Of a DNA stretch of 64,000 bases, positions 49,294-57,906 are shown one piece after another. The notes under the pieces were generated by a model. The model worked only from the letters and a program-made list of their open reading frames with translations. It searched no databases and had not been told where the DNA came from. Origin of the DNA: Paenibacillus sp. MZ04-78.2 (GTDB lineage Bacteria; Bacillota; Bacilli; Paenibacillales; NBRC-103111). Position 1 is the stretch's first letter; the number at the start of each line of letters is the position of its first letter. Location: the NCBI RefSeq assembly GCF_024213375.1, contig NZ_JANAVJ010000010.1, positions 85,554 to 149,553 on the forward strand, read 5' to 3'. A program made the position numbers and the translations under genes.

Positions 49294-49530
49294 ATGGCTA
49301 CCGTCAAGCTGTGCAGCTCGAATGAGCTGACCAAATCGGAAGCTTTGAAACAAATCGTGCGCGACGGATCTGTTGAACTTCTGGTGAAGGACTGTTTGGG
49401 CAATTGCGGGCAATGCTACTTGGAGCGCTTCGTGAAAGTGGACCAGCGAATCATCGTTTTGAACGAGGAAGAAGAGCTGCTGGACCAGCTTCGGAAAGCC
49501 GCCGCCGCCCCCGCCCCCACAGCCGACTAA
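49294..49530 (+). CDS. DUF1450 family protein
   Basis: A 78-aa protein of the DUF1450 (YuzB-like) family. Its motif CLGNCGQCYLE near residue 34 places three Cys close together, as in small thioredoxin-like ferredoxins that may bind metal or an iron-sulfur cluster, though no function is established. An early Cys is at residue 7. The C-terminus ends in a run of Ala and Pro. GGGAGG precedes the ATG at a slightly long spacing. It lies 55 bases after the dehydrogenase gene in the same direction and just before the hpd promoter, so it probably shares the dehydrogenase transcript. A redox role in this pathway is speculation. Confidence 0.7.
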   Translation: MATVKLCSSNELTKSEALKQIVRDGSVELLVKDCLGNCGQCYLERFVKVDQRIIVLNEEEELLDQLRKAAAAPAPTAD

Positions 49531-49589
49531 CTTCATTTAACGTACTAAAGCGATTTCGCGTCGACACGCGCATACAGCATTGAACGTTT

Positions 49590-49618
49590 TTGAAGAGTTC
49601 ACAGGTTTGCCATATAAT
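49590..49618 (+). promoter_or_regulatory. Promoter of the tyrosine degradation operon
   Basis: TTGAAG (49590-49595) and a perfect TATAAT (49613-49618) are 17 bases apart, ending about 41 bases before the hpd start. It separates this operon from the dehydrogenase genes. Confidence 0.7.
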
Positions 49619-49659
49619 AGCATCAACGTCAAGGAATATTATTCTAGGAGGTTATAAAA

Positions 49660-50775
49660 ATGGAAAAAGATACTACCTTAGTTAGCGAGCTTCAGCAAGA
49701 TTTTTTCCCGATTGAGGATTTCGATTATATGGAATTTTACGTTGGCAACGCCAAGCAAGCCGCCTATTACATGAGCCGGGCCTACGGGTTCAAGGTTATC
49801 GCCTTCGCCGGGCTGGAAACCGGTCAACGCGATCGGGTATCCTACGTGCTGGAGCAGCGGAGAATCCGCTTCGTGGTGACCGGCTCGCTTCAGGAGGACC
49901 ACCCGGTCACGGAATTTATCAAGAAGCATGGCGAAGGAGCGAAGGACGTCGCGTTTCGGGTGGACGACGTTGAAAAGGCTTACGCGGAGGCGATTGCCAG
50001 AGGCGGCATTCCCGTGATGGCGCCGCAGGTGCTGACGGACGAACACGGCACCTACAAAAAAGCCATCATCGGCACCTACGGCGATACGGTGCATACCCTC
50101 GTGGATCGAAAGAACTATAAGGGCTTGTTCGCGCCGGGGTATCAGCCCGTCAGCTTCTCGTTTCCGTATCAGGATGCGGGCCTGATCGGGATTGACCATG
50201 TTGTCGGAAACGTCGAGCGAATGGAAGAATGGGTGTCCTATTACGAGAAGGTCATGGGCTTCAAGGAAATGATCCATTACGATGATGAAGATATAAGCAC
50301 GGAATATTCGGCTTTGATGTCCAAAGTCATTTGCAACGGCGGCCGTATCAAAATGCCGATCAACGAGCCGGCCACCGGCAAGCGCAAGTCGCAAATCGAA
50401 GAATATCTGGAGTTCTACAACGGCCCCGGCGTACAGCACGCGGCTTTATTGACCAATGATATTATTACGACCGTGAAGGTGCTGAAGGAAAACGGCGTGG
50501 AATTCCTGGATACGCCGGATACGTATTACGAAGAGCTGGCGGACCGAGTCGGCAAGATCGACGAAGATATCGAAAAGCTGAAGCAATACCGCATTCTTGT
50601 CGACCGTGACGAGGAAGGGTATTTACTGCAAATCTTTACGAAGCCGCTCGTCGACCGGCCGACCCTCTTCTTCGAAATCATTCAGCGCAAAGGGGCGACC
50701 ACGTTTGGCGAAGGCAACTTCAAAGCGCTGTTCGAATCGATCGAAAGAGAACAGGCGCTTCGCGGGAACTTGTAA
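49660..50775 (+). CDS. hpd: 4-hydroxyphenylpyruvate dioxygenase
   Basis: A 371-aa iron enzyme that converts 4-hydroxyphenylpyruvate and oxygen to homogentisate, the second step of tyrosine breakdown. It has two vicinal-oxygen-chelate halves. The iron ligands expected in the C-terminal half are visible: His in GIDHVVGNV (about residue 177), His in GPGVQHAALLTNDI (about 260) and Glu in FFEIIQRKG (about 342). The length is normal. The start has AGGAGG at ideal spacing and follows a strong promoter. The next genes supply later steps, so this begins the operon hpd, unknown gene, fahA, hmgA and the YerC-like gene. Confidence 0.95.
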   Translation: MEKDTTLVSELQQDFFPIEDFDYMEFYVGNAKQAAYYMSRAYGFKVIAFAGLETGQRDRVSYVLEQRRIRFVVTGSLQEDHPVTEFIKKHGEGAKDVAFRVDDVEKAYAEAIARGGIPVMAPQVLTDEHGTYKKAIIGTYGDTVHTLVDRKNYKGLFAPGYQPVSFSFPYQDAGLIGIDHVVGNVERMEEWVSYYEKVMGFKEMIHYDDEDISTEYSALMSKVICNGGRIKMPINEPATGKRKSQIEEYLEFYNGPGVQHAALLTNDIITTVKVLKENGVEFLDTPDTYYEELADRVGKIDEDIEKLKQYRILVDRDEEGYLLQIFTKPLVDRPTLFFEIIQRKGATTFGEGNFKALFESIEREQALRGNL

Positions 50776-50823
50776 TTTCTCGACAAATTTACAGGCCAAG
50801 AAGGAAAGGCGGGCAATCGTCAC

Positions 50824-51768
50824 ATGATTTCCAGCGCTAGAGCTTTGATGGAGCAGCTCCTTGATTATGCCGGGTTATTTCCGCCCGCCGCACTGCCTTT
50901 GGAGCAGGCGGTCCGCAATTACGCGGCTTACCGGGACGGACAGGACGCTTGGATGCTGGGCCGGTTCATCCTCCCGGCCGCGCAATTGGAGGAGCTGTCT
51001 CCGTATATGCCGATGTTTTCCGGGGACCGGCCGCTGCTGCTGTCGGTTCTTGGAACCCGCAGCGGGGATGCGGAAGAATGCCTTCGGCTGTTCGGCGATA
51101 CGCTGCGGCAAACGGAGGCTTTCCGGGGGAAGCATGGTTCGTCGGTGAATATCGACGTGCTGGAGCTTCCTCTTCCCCCTGCGGGCGCGGACCGTCGGTT
51201 ACTGGATAAGATGGCAGCCGGAGCATCGGAACACGGCCTCCGGTTGTTCTTCGAATGGACGTTTCCTTGGAACGGCGACTGGGAGAGCCGGATCGAAGAA
51301 GCCCTTGACGCGGTGAAGCGCTGTGCCAGCCCAGGCGGGATGCAGCCGGGCGTAAAGCTGCGGACCGGAGGCATTACCTCCGACGCATTTCCGTCGCCGG
51401 AGCAGGTGGCCGCCGTCCTCATCGGATGCAGGGAGCGCCAATTGGCGTTGAAGTTCACGGCCGGGCTTCATCACCCGGTTCGCATGTACCGGGAAGAAGT
51501 GAAGACCGAGATGCACGGCTTCCTTAACGTGTTTGTTGCGGGGATGCTGGCGCATGTCTACAAGCTGGACCGCGGCAAAACCGCCGAAATTTTGGCGGAC
51601 GACAATCCCGACAGCTTCGTCCTCCTCCCGGATGCGTTAGGCTGGAAAACGCTTGCGATTCCGGCCGACGAGGTGCGGAGGCTGCGCCATCAGGCGCTGT
51701 GCTCCTACGGAAGCTGTAGCTTCGACGAGCCTCGCGACGAGCTGCGGGAGCTAAAATCACTAGAATAA
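50824..51768 (+). CDS. Unknown protein in the homogentisate operon
   Basis: A 314-aa soluble protein that I cannot assign to a characterised family. It begins with LLDYAGLFPPAALPLEQAV. It has alternating strand/helix segments: PLLLSVLGT, VNIDVLELPL, LRLFFEWTF, GVKLRTGG, LALKFTAGLHHPVRMY. That layout suggests a TIM-barrel-like fold, with KxRTGG and KFTAGLHHP as possible active-site loops. There is no signal peptide or membrane segment. The ATG follows an AAGGAAAGGCGGG stretch at longer than ideal spacing. It lies 48 bases after hpd and 16 bases before fahA, so it is cotranscribed with the pathway. The pathway needs maleylacetoacetate isomerase, for which no recognised gene is present here. This protein is a candidate to fill that gap; a pathway accessory role is equally possible. 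Confidence 0.8.
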   Translation: MISSARALMEQLLDYAGLFPPAALPLEQAVRNYAAYRDGQDAWMLGRFILPAAQLEELSPYMPMFSGDRPLLLSVLGTRSGDAEECLRLFGDTLRQTEAFRGKHGSSVNIDVLELPLPPAGADRRLLDKMAAGASEHGLRLFFEWTFPWNGDWESRIEEALDAVKRCASPGGMQPGVKLRTGGITSDAFPSPEQVAAVLIGCRERQLALKFTAGLHHPVRMYREEVKTEMHGFLNVFVAGMLAHVYKLDRGKTAEILADDNPDSFVLLPDALGWKTLAIPADEVRRLRHQALCSYGSCSFDEPRDELRELKSLE

Positions 51769-51784
51769 AAGGAGCCGTTAAAAG

Positions 51785-53047
51785 ATGCTGCGCTCATTTG
51801 TAGAGGTTGTGCCAGAATCGCATTTTTCGATTCAAAATCTTCCCTATGGCGTCTTCCGCTCCCGTCATGGCGGACATCCCCGGATTGGCGTGGCCATCGG
51901 GGAGTACGTTCTGGATCTTGCCGTTCTCGATCAGGCGGGCTGCTTCGCTAGGACGGAAGCAGCCGGAAAGGGAATATTCGATCAGGCGTCGCTGAATGCG
52001 TTTATGGCGCTCGGCCGCCCGGTCTGGCAGCAGGTTCGCGCGGAAATTCAGCGGTTGCTGTCGGCTGACGAGCCGGAGCTGCGGGACAACGCGGGGCTGC
52101 GGACCGCCGCCCTGCTTCCGCAGAAGGACGTAGAGCTGCTGCTGCCTGTAGAGATTGGCGATTATACGGATTTTTACGCTTCGCGGGACCATGCCTTCAA
52201 TGTCGGAACGATGTTCCGGGGGAAGGAGAACGCCTTGATGCCCAACTGGCATCATCTCCCGGTCGGGTACCATGGCCGGGCCAGCTCGATCGTGCTTAGC
52301 GGGACCGACGTGCACCGCCCGCAAGGGCAGATGAAGCCGCCGGATGCAGCGGCGCCTGTATTTGGGCCGAGCCGTCAGCTGGACTTCGAGCTGGAAATCG
52401 GGTGGTTCATGGGGCCGGGCAACCCGCTCGGTACTCCCATCCCCGTCGAACGAGCGGAGGAGCATATTTTCGGACTGGTGCTCGTCAACGATTGGAGCGC
52501 CCGGGATATTCAGGCTTGGGAATACCAGCCGCTCGGACCTTTTCTCGCGAAAAACTTTGCGACATCGATTTCGCCCTGGGTAGTGCCGCTCGATGCCTTG
52601 GAGCCGTTCCGCATCCGCGGAAGCCGGCAGGAGCCGGAGCCGCTTCCTTATCTCAAGCAGGAGGGAGCGCATTCCTTCGATATCAAGCTGGAAGTGTACC
52701 TGCAAAGCGCCGATATGAAGCAGGCCGAGCGGATCACGGAGAGCAATGTCAGATACCTGTATTGGAGCATGGCGCAGCAAATCGCACACCATACGGTAGG
52801 CGGCTGCAACCTGCGGGCCGGGGATTTGCTGGCCTCCGGGACGATCAGCGGACCGGATAAGGCAAGCCGAGGATGCATGCTGGAGTTGTCTTGGCGCGGA
52901 GCGGAGCCTCTTGAGTTAAGCGATGGCGTCAAGCGGGTCTGGCTGGAAGATGGCGACCGGCTGACGATGACCGGCTACGCTCAAGGCGACGGGTACCGCA
53001 TCGGGTTTGGCGAGGTGACGGGCCGCGTTCTGCCTTCGTTGAAATAA
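51785..53047 (+). CDS. fahA: Fumarylacetoacetase
   Basis: A 420-aa hydrolase that cleaves fumarylacetoacetate to fumarate and acetoacetate, the last step of tyrosine catabolism. The family core is seen in DYTDFYASRDHAFNVGTMFRG near residue 125, whose Asp is a metal ligand and whose His is the expected catalytic base. Further on are GYHGRASSIVLSGTDV, ELEIGWFMGPGNPLG near 205 (metal-binding Glu) and VNDWSARDIQAWEYQPLGPF near 240 (metal-binding Asp). The length matches bacterial and animal enzymes. AAAGGAGC precedes the ATG. It sits 16 bases after the unknown gene and 33 bases before hmgA, in a typical homogentisate operon. Confidence 0.95.
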   Translation: MLRSFVEVVPESHFSIQNLPYGVFRSRHGGHPRIGVAIGEYVLDLAVLDQAGCFARTEAAGKGIFDQASLNAFMALGRPVWQQVRAEIQRLLSADEPELRDNAGLRTAALLPQKDVELLLPVEIGDYTDFYASRDHAFNVGTMFRGKENALMPNWHHLPVGYHGRASSIVLSGTDVHRPQGQMKPPDAAAPVFGPSRQLDFELEIGWFMGPGNPLGTPIPVERAEEHIFGLVLVNDWSARDIQAWEYQPLGPFLAKNFATSISPWVVPLDALEPFRIRGSRQEPEPLPYLKQEGAHSFDIKLEVYLQSADMKQAERITESNVRYLYWSMAQQIAHHTVGGCNLRAGDLLASGTISGPDKASRGCMLELSWRGAEPLELSDGVKRVWLEDGDRLTMTGYAQGDGYRIGFGEVTGRVLPSLK

Positions 53048-53080
53048 GCAAGCGCAACTTAACCAAGGAGGTCATACAAG

Positions 53081-54238
53081 ATGCCGTTCTACCATCGGAT
53101 GGGGCAAATTCCTAATAAAAGACACGTGCAGTTCAGAAAAGAAGACGGTTCGTTGTTTCGCGAGCAAGTGATGGGCACGAAAGGCTTCTCCGGCAATCAA
53201 TCGATCCTTTACCATCATGGCGCGCCGACAGAAATCGTCAAAGCCGAATACCTCGGTTCGTGCAGCGTGGAATACGAGGACGACAGCGTGCTCGGATACC
53301 GCCATTTTCTTACAGGATCAGCTCCGAAGAAGGGGGACCCCGTTCTTGGAAGAACGTATGTGCTTGGCAATGACGATATCCTGATTGCCGTGTCAAGTCC
53401 TACGGAACAAATGAATTACTATTACCGCAACGGCGACGGCGACGAGCTTCTGTTCGTGCATTACGGAACGGGCAAGGTCGAATCGATGTTCGGCACGCTG
53501 CGCTACCGTCCGGGCGATTATATCGTCATTCCGATCGGCACCATTTACCGGATCGTGCCGGATGGGGAAGACACCAAATTTCTGGTCGTGGAAACGAACA
53601 GCTGGATCAGCACGCCGAAGCGTTACCGCAACGAGCATGGTCAGCTGCTGGAGCATAGCCCGTTTTGCGAAAGGGATATCCGGCTGCCGGAGACGCTGGA
53701 GACGCACACGGAGCTCGGGGAGTTCGAAGTGCGGTCCAAAACGAGAGGCGCGCTGTATTCGCATATATACAGCCATCATCCGCTGGACGTTGTCGGCTGG
53801 GACGGGTATCTGTATCCGTACATTTTCAACATTGCGGATTTCGAACCGATCACCGGACGCATTCATATGCCGCCTCCGATTCACCAGACGTTCGAAGGGC
53901 ATCAGTTCGTCATCTGCTCCTTCGTTCCGAGAATGTACGATTATCATCCGGAAGCCGTGCCTACGCCTTATTTTCACAGCAACGTGGACAGCGACGAGGT
54001 GCTCTACTATGTGGAGGGCAATTTCATGAGCCGCCGGGGCATCGAGGAAGGGTCCATTACGCTTCATCCGTCGGGAATCCCTCACGGTCCTCATCCCGGT
54101 ACGATCGAGGCGAGCCTGGGCAAAAAGGAAACGAAGGAATTGGCGGTTATGGTGGACACGTTCCGTCCGCTCAAGGTCGTCAAGGCGGCCCGCACCTTCG
54201 AAGACAAAAACTATCTTTACAGCTGGTCTCATAAATAA
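53081..54238 (+). CDS. hmgA: Homogentisate 1,2-dioxygenase
   Basis: A 385-aa cupin enzyme that opens the homogentisate ring to maleylacetoacetate. The C-terminal iron-binding region shows MPPPIHQTFEGHQFVICSFVPR (about residue 268), FHSNVDSDEVLYYVEGNF with the ligand Glu (about 305) and HPSGIPHGPHPG with the ligand His residues (about 335). It is about 50 residues shorter than the Pseudomonas and human enzymes, which agrees with the shorter bacterial branch. AAGGAGG precedes the ATG. It is followed after 20 bases by the TrpR-like gene. Confidence 0.93.
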   Translation: MPFYHRMGQIPNKRHVQFRKEDGSLFREQVMGTKGFSGNQSILYHHGAPTEIVKAEYLGSCSVEYEDDSVLGYRHFLTGSAPKKGDPVLGRTYVLGNDDILIAVSSPTEQMNYYYRNGDGDELLFVHYGTGKVESMFGTLRYRPGDYIVIPIGTIYRIVPDGEDTKFLVVETNSWISTPKRYRNEHGQLLEHSPFCERDIRLPETLETHTELGEFEVRSKTRGALYSHIYSHHPLDVVGWDGYLYPYIFNIADFEPITGRIHMPPPIHQTFEGHQFVICSFVPRMYDYHPEAVPTPYFHSNVDSDEVLYYVEGNFMSRRGIEEGSITLHPSGIPHGPHPGTIEASLGKKETKELAVMVDTFRPLKVVKAARTFEDKNYLYSWSHK

Positions 54239-54258
54239 ATCGGCGTGGTGGTGGCATA

Positions 54259-54567
54259 GTGCGGCGGAATAACGTGCGAAGCGAGGAAGAAATCCGTCAG
54301 TTATTCGAAGCCATTTTATCGTTGCAAACGAAGGATGAATGCTACGATTTTTTTTCCGATTTGTGTACGGTAAACGAGGTCAAAACGATGGCTCTCAGGC
54401 TTGAAGTCGCCAAGCAGCTGCTCGAAGGGGCTACTTACTTGGATATTATCGAGGAAACCCAGAAAGGCAGCGCCATCATTTTTCGAGTCAAAAATTGTTT
54501 GAACCACGGAAGGGGAGGCTTCCGGACCATTTTGGAGCGGTTGAACAAGCGAGGCCAACAGCCGTGA
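54259..54567 (+). CDS. TrpR/YerC family regulator
   Basis: A 102-aa all-helical DNA-binding protein of the TrpR superfamily, YerC/YecD branch. The sequence LCTVNEVKTMALRLEVAKQLL near residue 35 matches the start of the TrpR helix-turn-helix. It continues with ATYLDIIEETQKGSAIIFRVKNCL, the recognition part, and ends with a Gly-rich turn and RTILERL. The GTG start at 54259 is used; a second in-frame GTG lies five codons later, and the upstream site is weak (GGTGGTGG). It is 20 bases after hmgA, so it is probably cotranscribed. TrpR itself senses tryptophan, so a role in sensing Phe or Tyr and controlling this operon is attractive but unproven. Confidence 0.75.
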   Translation: MRRNNVRSEEEIRQLFEAILSLQTKDECYDFFSDLCTVNEVKTMALRLEVAKQLLEGATYLDIIEETQKGSAIIFRVKNCLNHGRGGFRTILERLNKRGQQP

Positions 54568-54763
54568 AAAAAAGCGGCATGCCTGCTGCAAGAAGCGTTC
54601 CGACGGCGGGACCGATGGATAGAGACGAAGCATGAAGTCGTGACGAGCTTGGTCTCATGCAGTCCGGTCTCCCGTTCGAATGCTTTCTTCTTTCGCTTTG
54701 AATACGCTTACAATCGTGGCGGCTTCGCGCGTTTCTTATTCCGTTCGTGCGGGAGGAATACCT

Positions 54764-56197
54764 ATGGTAACGAGAAAACCATCGTTTTTCATGTCAAGCG
54801 CGCTCATTGCGGTTATCGTCACCATTTTGGCGGTAAGCATTCTTCATTATCAAGTCGCTCCGCAAATCCCCATTTTGATGGCATCGATCCTTCTTTCGTT
54901 GTATGGCTTAACATTAGGCTTCACTTGGAAACAGTTGGAATCCGCTATCGTCAAAGGCATTTTGTACGGTCTCCCCTCGATCCTCATTTTGTGTCTGATC
55001 GGCATCTTGATCGGGATATGGGTATTGAACGGAACCGTTCCGACCTTGTCTTATTACGGCTTGCACATTCTTTCGCCCAGCTACTTTCTCGTATCGGCGG
55101 TCTTAATCTGCGGAGTCGTCTCCGTGCTGACGGGAAGCTCCTGGAGCGCTATCGGCACGATGGGCGTTGCCTTGATGGGGGTCGCCTACGGCATGGGAAT
55201 TTCCCCCGCGATGGCGGCCGGGGCGATTGTTTGCGGTTCCGTGTTCGGCGATAAAATATCGCCTCTCTCGGATACGACGAATCTTGCCTCCGCGACGGCC
55301 AAGGTGCCTATTTTCGATCACATCCGGCATATGCTGTGGACGACGATTCCAAGCCTGGTATTGACGCTGATACTGTTTGCTTTTTTTGCCATATCCTCCG
55401 ACCGCGCCGCAGATACCGCCGGCATTGAAACGATGATCCGCACCCTCAACGAACGCTTCGCGATTACTCCTCTGACGCTGCTCTCGCCGCTGGCGATTAT
55501 CGTCTTGGCCTTCAAACGGTTCGATGCCATTCCAACGCTGGTTGTCGGTTTATTGGTCGCTATCGCGACGGCCTTTTTTACGGTTCCCGGCGTTTCGGCG
55601 GGCCGGCTCATGAACGTCGCGCATTTTGGCTATAAGTCGGAAACGGGAGTCGAAGCGATCGATAAGCTGCTGTCGCTAGGCGGGCTATCCAGTATGTTGT
55701 CTGCCGTCTCGCTCATCATCATGGCGCTTGCCTTCGGCGGGCTTGTGAAAGAAATCGGTCTGGTTCATACCATGATCGACCGGATTAAGAGCCTCTTGAA
55801 TAATAAAGGCAATGTCATCAGCGCTACGGTTTGTTCGTCGATCGGGGTGAACGTGATTGTCGGGGAATGCTACTTGTCCATTATTTTGCCCGGACAGATG
55901 CTGGAGTCTTCCTACAAGCGGGTGAAGCTCCATCCGAAAAATTTGTCCAGAACGCTGGAGGATGCCGGAACCATCGTCCATCCGATCGTTCCATGGGGAG
56001 TCTCGGGCGCCTTTATTATGGCTACGCTGAATATCGGCATGGAGTATGTTCTTTATTCGTTTATGTGTTTTATCACGCCCTTGTTGGCGATCCTATTCGG
56101 TTATACCGGGTTCGCCATAGCGCCGCTCGGAGAGGAAAGCGAAAAAGGTGCGTATGAGGAAAAATTTGAGATCGGAATGAACAACAGCGGCATGTAG
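54764..56197 (+). CDS. NhaC-type Na+/H+ antiporter family protein
   Basis: A 477-aa integral membrane protein with about a dozen hydrophobic segments. The start at 54764 (MVTRKPSFF) has GGGAGGA 8 bases upstream; the frame extends 28 codons further without a good site. Family features include TGSSWSAIGTMGVALMGVA near residue 125, VFGDKISPLSDTTNLA near residue 162 and an NVIVGECYLSIILPGQM segment near residue 365. These fit the NhaC family, which includes MleN, a malate/lactate antiporter in Bacillus. It follows the tyrosine operon after 196 bases and may export organic acids or exchange Na+. Substrate cannot be told from sequence; the link to the pathway is by position only. Confidence 0.82.
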   Translation: MVTRKPSFFMSSALIAVIVTILAVSILHYQVAPQIPILMASILLSLYGLTLGFTWKQLESAIVKGILYGLPSILILCLIGILIGIWVLNGTVPTLSYYGLHILSPSYFLVSAVLICGVVSVLTGSSWSAIGTMGVALMGVAYGMGISPAMAAGAIVCGSVFGDKISPLSDTTNLASATAKVPIFDHIRHMLWTTIPSLVLTLILFAFFAISSDRAADTAGIETMIRTLNERFAITPLTLLSPLAIIVLAFKRFDAIPTLVVGLLVAIATAFFTVPGVSAGRLMNVAHFGYKSETGVEAIDKLLSLGGLSSMLSAVSLIIMALAFGGLVKEIGLVHTMIDRIKSLLNNKGNVISATVCSSIGVNVIVGECYLSIILPGQMLESSYKRVKLHPKNLSRTLEDAGTIVHPIVPWGVSGAFIMATLNIGMEYVLYSFMCFITPLLAILFGYTGFAIAPLGEESEKGAYEEKFEIGMNNSGM

Positions 56198-56237
56198 ATA
56201 CGGGACGCTTTGCGAGTGATGGGAGAGCAAGCGTGAG

Positions 56238-56273
56238 GGCGGTTCACCGGAGGAGCGGTGCCGGCGAGCCGCC
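56238..56273 (+). terminator. Hairpin between convergent genes
   Basis: Arms GGCGGTTC (56238-56245) and GAGCCGCC (56266-56273), with an inner CCGG pair, lie between the antiporter stop and the convergent gene at 56290. No clear T-run follows, so it could serve both directions weakly. Confidence 0.5.
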
Positions 56274-56289
56274 GTCGGCGCTTGCGCGG

Positions 56290-56592
56290 CTACTCTTCCA
56301 CGTAATCGTCACCGGACGAATCGTGGGTCGGATGCGCGTCGGGATACCCGCGGGAGAGGCCCGCGTGAAGCTCGCGGTTCTCGTAAGTAAACTGGTTGTA
56401 CGAGCGCTGGTCCTCCCGCCACGGCGTGCTCTTGCCGAGCGATTCCGTGAGAAGGCTGCTGCCGTAAGGGCCCTCCGGAAATTCCTCCGCCGTCAGGTCG
56501 TTGCGCTGGGATTCCACTGTGCTCAGATCGGTATACTTCTTCTGAGGAGCTTCGCTCATAAATCCATCTTGGTTCGTATCGTTTGGGCTCAT
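56290..56592 (-). CDS. Conserved hypothetical hydrophilic protein
   Basis: A 100-aa very hydrophilic, Ser/Glu/Asp-rich protein with no signal peptide, no membrane segment and few hydrophobic residues, so it is probably largely disordered. Short motifs stand out: FPEGPYGSSLLTESLGKSTPW in the middle and RGYPDAHPTHDSS near the end. I do not recognise a characterised family, though the middle motif reminds me of small Bacillales proteins of unknown function. The start is well supported by AAAGGAGGA 7 bases upstream. It is a single gene convergent with the antiporter gene. Confidence 0.7.
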   Translation of the reverse strand: MSPNDTNQDGFMSEAPQKKYTDLSTVESQRNDLTAEEFPEGPYGSSLLTESLGKSTPWREDQRSYNQFTYENRELHAGLSRGYPDAHPTHDSSGDDYVEE

Positions 56593-56667
56593 GTCCGGTT
56601 CCTCCTTTCGGTAAGCGGTTTGTTTATCCTAGCGTGCCCTGAAACCGGAAGACTATCCAATTCGTGC

Positions 56668-56696
56668 TTGTCAGCCCTCGCGTTTCATGGTACTAT
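56668..56696 (+). promoter_or_regulatory. Promoter of the HRDC gene leader
   Basis: TTGTCA (56668-56673) and TACTAT (56691-56696) are 17 bases apart. Transcription would start near 56703, just before a terminator-containing leader. Confidence 0.6.
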
Positions 56697-56705
56697 AGGT
56701 CTAAT

Positions 56706-56774
56706 TTCAAACGTGCGCTTGAGAGGAAGCACCTCTTACCTATTGGGTAAGATGGTGCTTTTTTTGCGTTTGAA
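56706..56774 (+). terminator. Intrinsic terminator inside the HRDC gene leader
   Basis: Inner arms AAGCACC plus CTTACC (56727-56740) and GGTAAG plus GGTGCTT (up to 56760) form a long stem followed by a run of T bases. Outer arms TTCAAACG (56706-56713) and CGTTTGAA (56767-56774) also pair, and TTTGAA recurs at 56780. No plus-strand gene ends just upstream, so this may be an attenuator or the end of a short RNA of about 60 nt. Confidence 0.65.
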
Positions 56775-56811
56775 GCTAGTTTGAAACCTATTTCTTGGGG
56801 GAGGTTTACGA

Positions 56812-57822
56812 ATGAACCTGGTGTTTTTGAACAGCTTGGAAAAGGTGACGGAAGAGGGGAACGTCTGCACGGCGCAGGTGACGATCGGCGAAAGCCAAGG
56901 CACCTGGATGGTGATGTGGAACGAGACGAGAGAAGACGGCCGCCGAGTGCAGGAGTGCTGGTACGAAGGGCTGCGCTGGGAAGAGATGCTCGCCGTGTTT
57001 CGCGAGCGGGTGTTCGCCAAGCAATGCGGCGGCTTTAAGCCGATCATACAGGTGAACGTCAGCGAAATCGACGTCTTGGACCGCCGGACGGCATATATGC
57101 AACGATTGCATTTTTACGGCGAGAAGTATGCCAACGAAGAGCTGTTCGACAAGCTGCGCGATTGGCGGTTTAAACGGGCAAGCCGCGACGGGAAAGCGGC
57201 GTATCTGATCGCGACCAATCGGCTGCTCAAAATGATAAGCGCCTTCGTTCCCCACACGGAAGAAGAGCTGCTGCACCTTCCCGGATTCGGAAAAGCCAAA
57301 GCGGCCGCTTACGCAGCCGATATCGTCGCGATCACCGCCGCCTTTCAGCGGGGGACGGATTTTCCGCTATCTTGGGTGGCGGAATCGATCGATCCGGGAG
57401 AGCTGAATGCGTGGCTGCTTCAGGAAAATGAACGGAAGCGGAAGGCTGAGGAGGAGAAGCGCGAGATCAAGCATAAGCTGCTCGAAGCCATTGCGCGCGG
57501 GGAGAAGCTGGATGAGCTGCAGGAGCAAACCAAGCTTCAGCGGCGCAATTTGCTGCAGTTGCTCGAAGAGCTGGATCGCGAAGGCTACGATCTGCAGAGC
57601 TATATCGAAGAGCAGCTTGAGCAGGTGCCCGAGCCTGAGCGCGAGCTGGCATGGAAGGCGTTCCAGCAGCAGGGCGACCGGTATTTGAAACCGATTCTGC
57701 AAACGATTTATGACCAGAAGGAGCTGACTGCGCAGGACACGGATCGCGTCTACGAATGGCTGCGCTTGCTACGGATCAAGTTCCGCCGCGAGAACGAGCG
57801 GAAGGCGATTGAAGCGAGCTGA
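56812..57822 (+). CDS. HRDC-domain protein
   Basis: A 336-aa soluble protein. Residues about 100-190 form an HRDC domain (helicase and RNase D C-terminal, a nucleic-acid-binding helical bundle). It is recognised by LFDKLRDWRFKRASRDGKAAYLIATNRLLKMIS and then LLHLPGFGKAKAAAYAADIV. The C-terminal half is highly charged and helical. It includes EKLDELQEQTKLQRRNLLQLL, which resembles the helix-turn-helix found after RecQ-like helicases. There is no helicase or nuclease domain. The N-terminal 90 residues contain WMVMWNETREDGRRVQECWY and are not assigned. GGGGGAGG precedes the ATG. A nucleic-acid-binding role is inferred; the structured leader suggests its expression is controlled. Confidence 0.75.
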   Translation: MNLVFLNSLEKVTEEGNVCTAQVTIGESQGTWMVMWNETREDGRRVQECWYEGLRWEEMLAVFRERVFAKQCGGFKPIIQVNVSEIDVLDRRTAYMQRLHFYGEKYANEELFDKLRDWRFKRASRDGKAAYLIATNRLLKMISAFVPHTEEELLHLPGFGKAKAAAYAADIVAITAAFQRGTDFPLSWVAESIDPGELNAWLLQENERKRKAEEEKREIKHKLLEAIARGEKLDELQEQTKLQRRNLLQLLEELDREGYDLQSYIEEQLEQVPEPERELAWKAFQQQGDRYLKPILQTIYDQKELTAQDTDRVYEWLRLLRIKFRRENERKAIEAS

Positions 57823-57906
57823 GGCGCGGCAGCAGGGCAAAAAAACATTGAACAAGCCCGTCGGCTAAGGTAAGATAAATATTAGGAATATGAAGGAGCT
57901 GACCAT

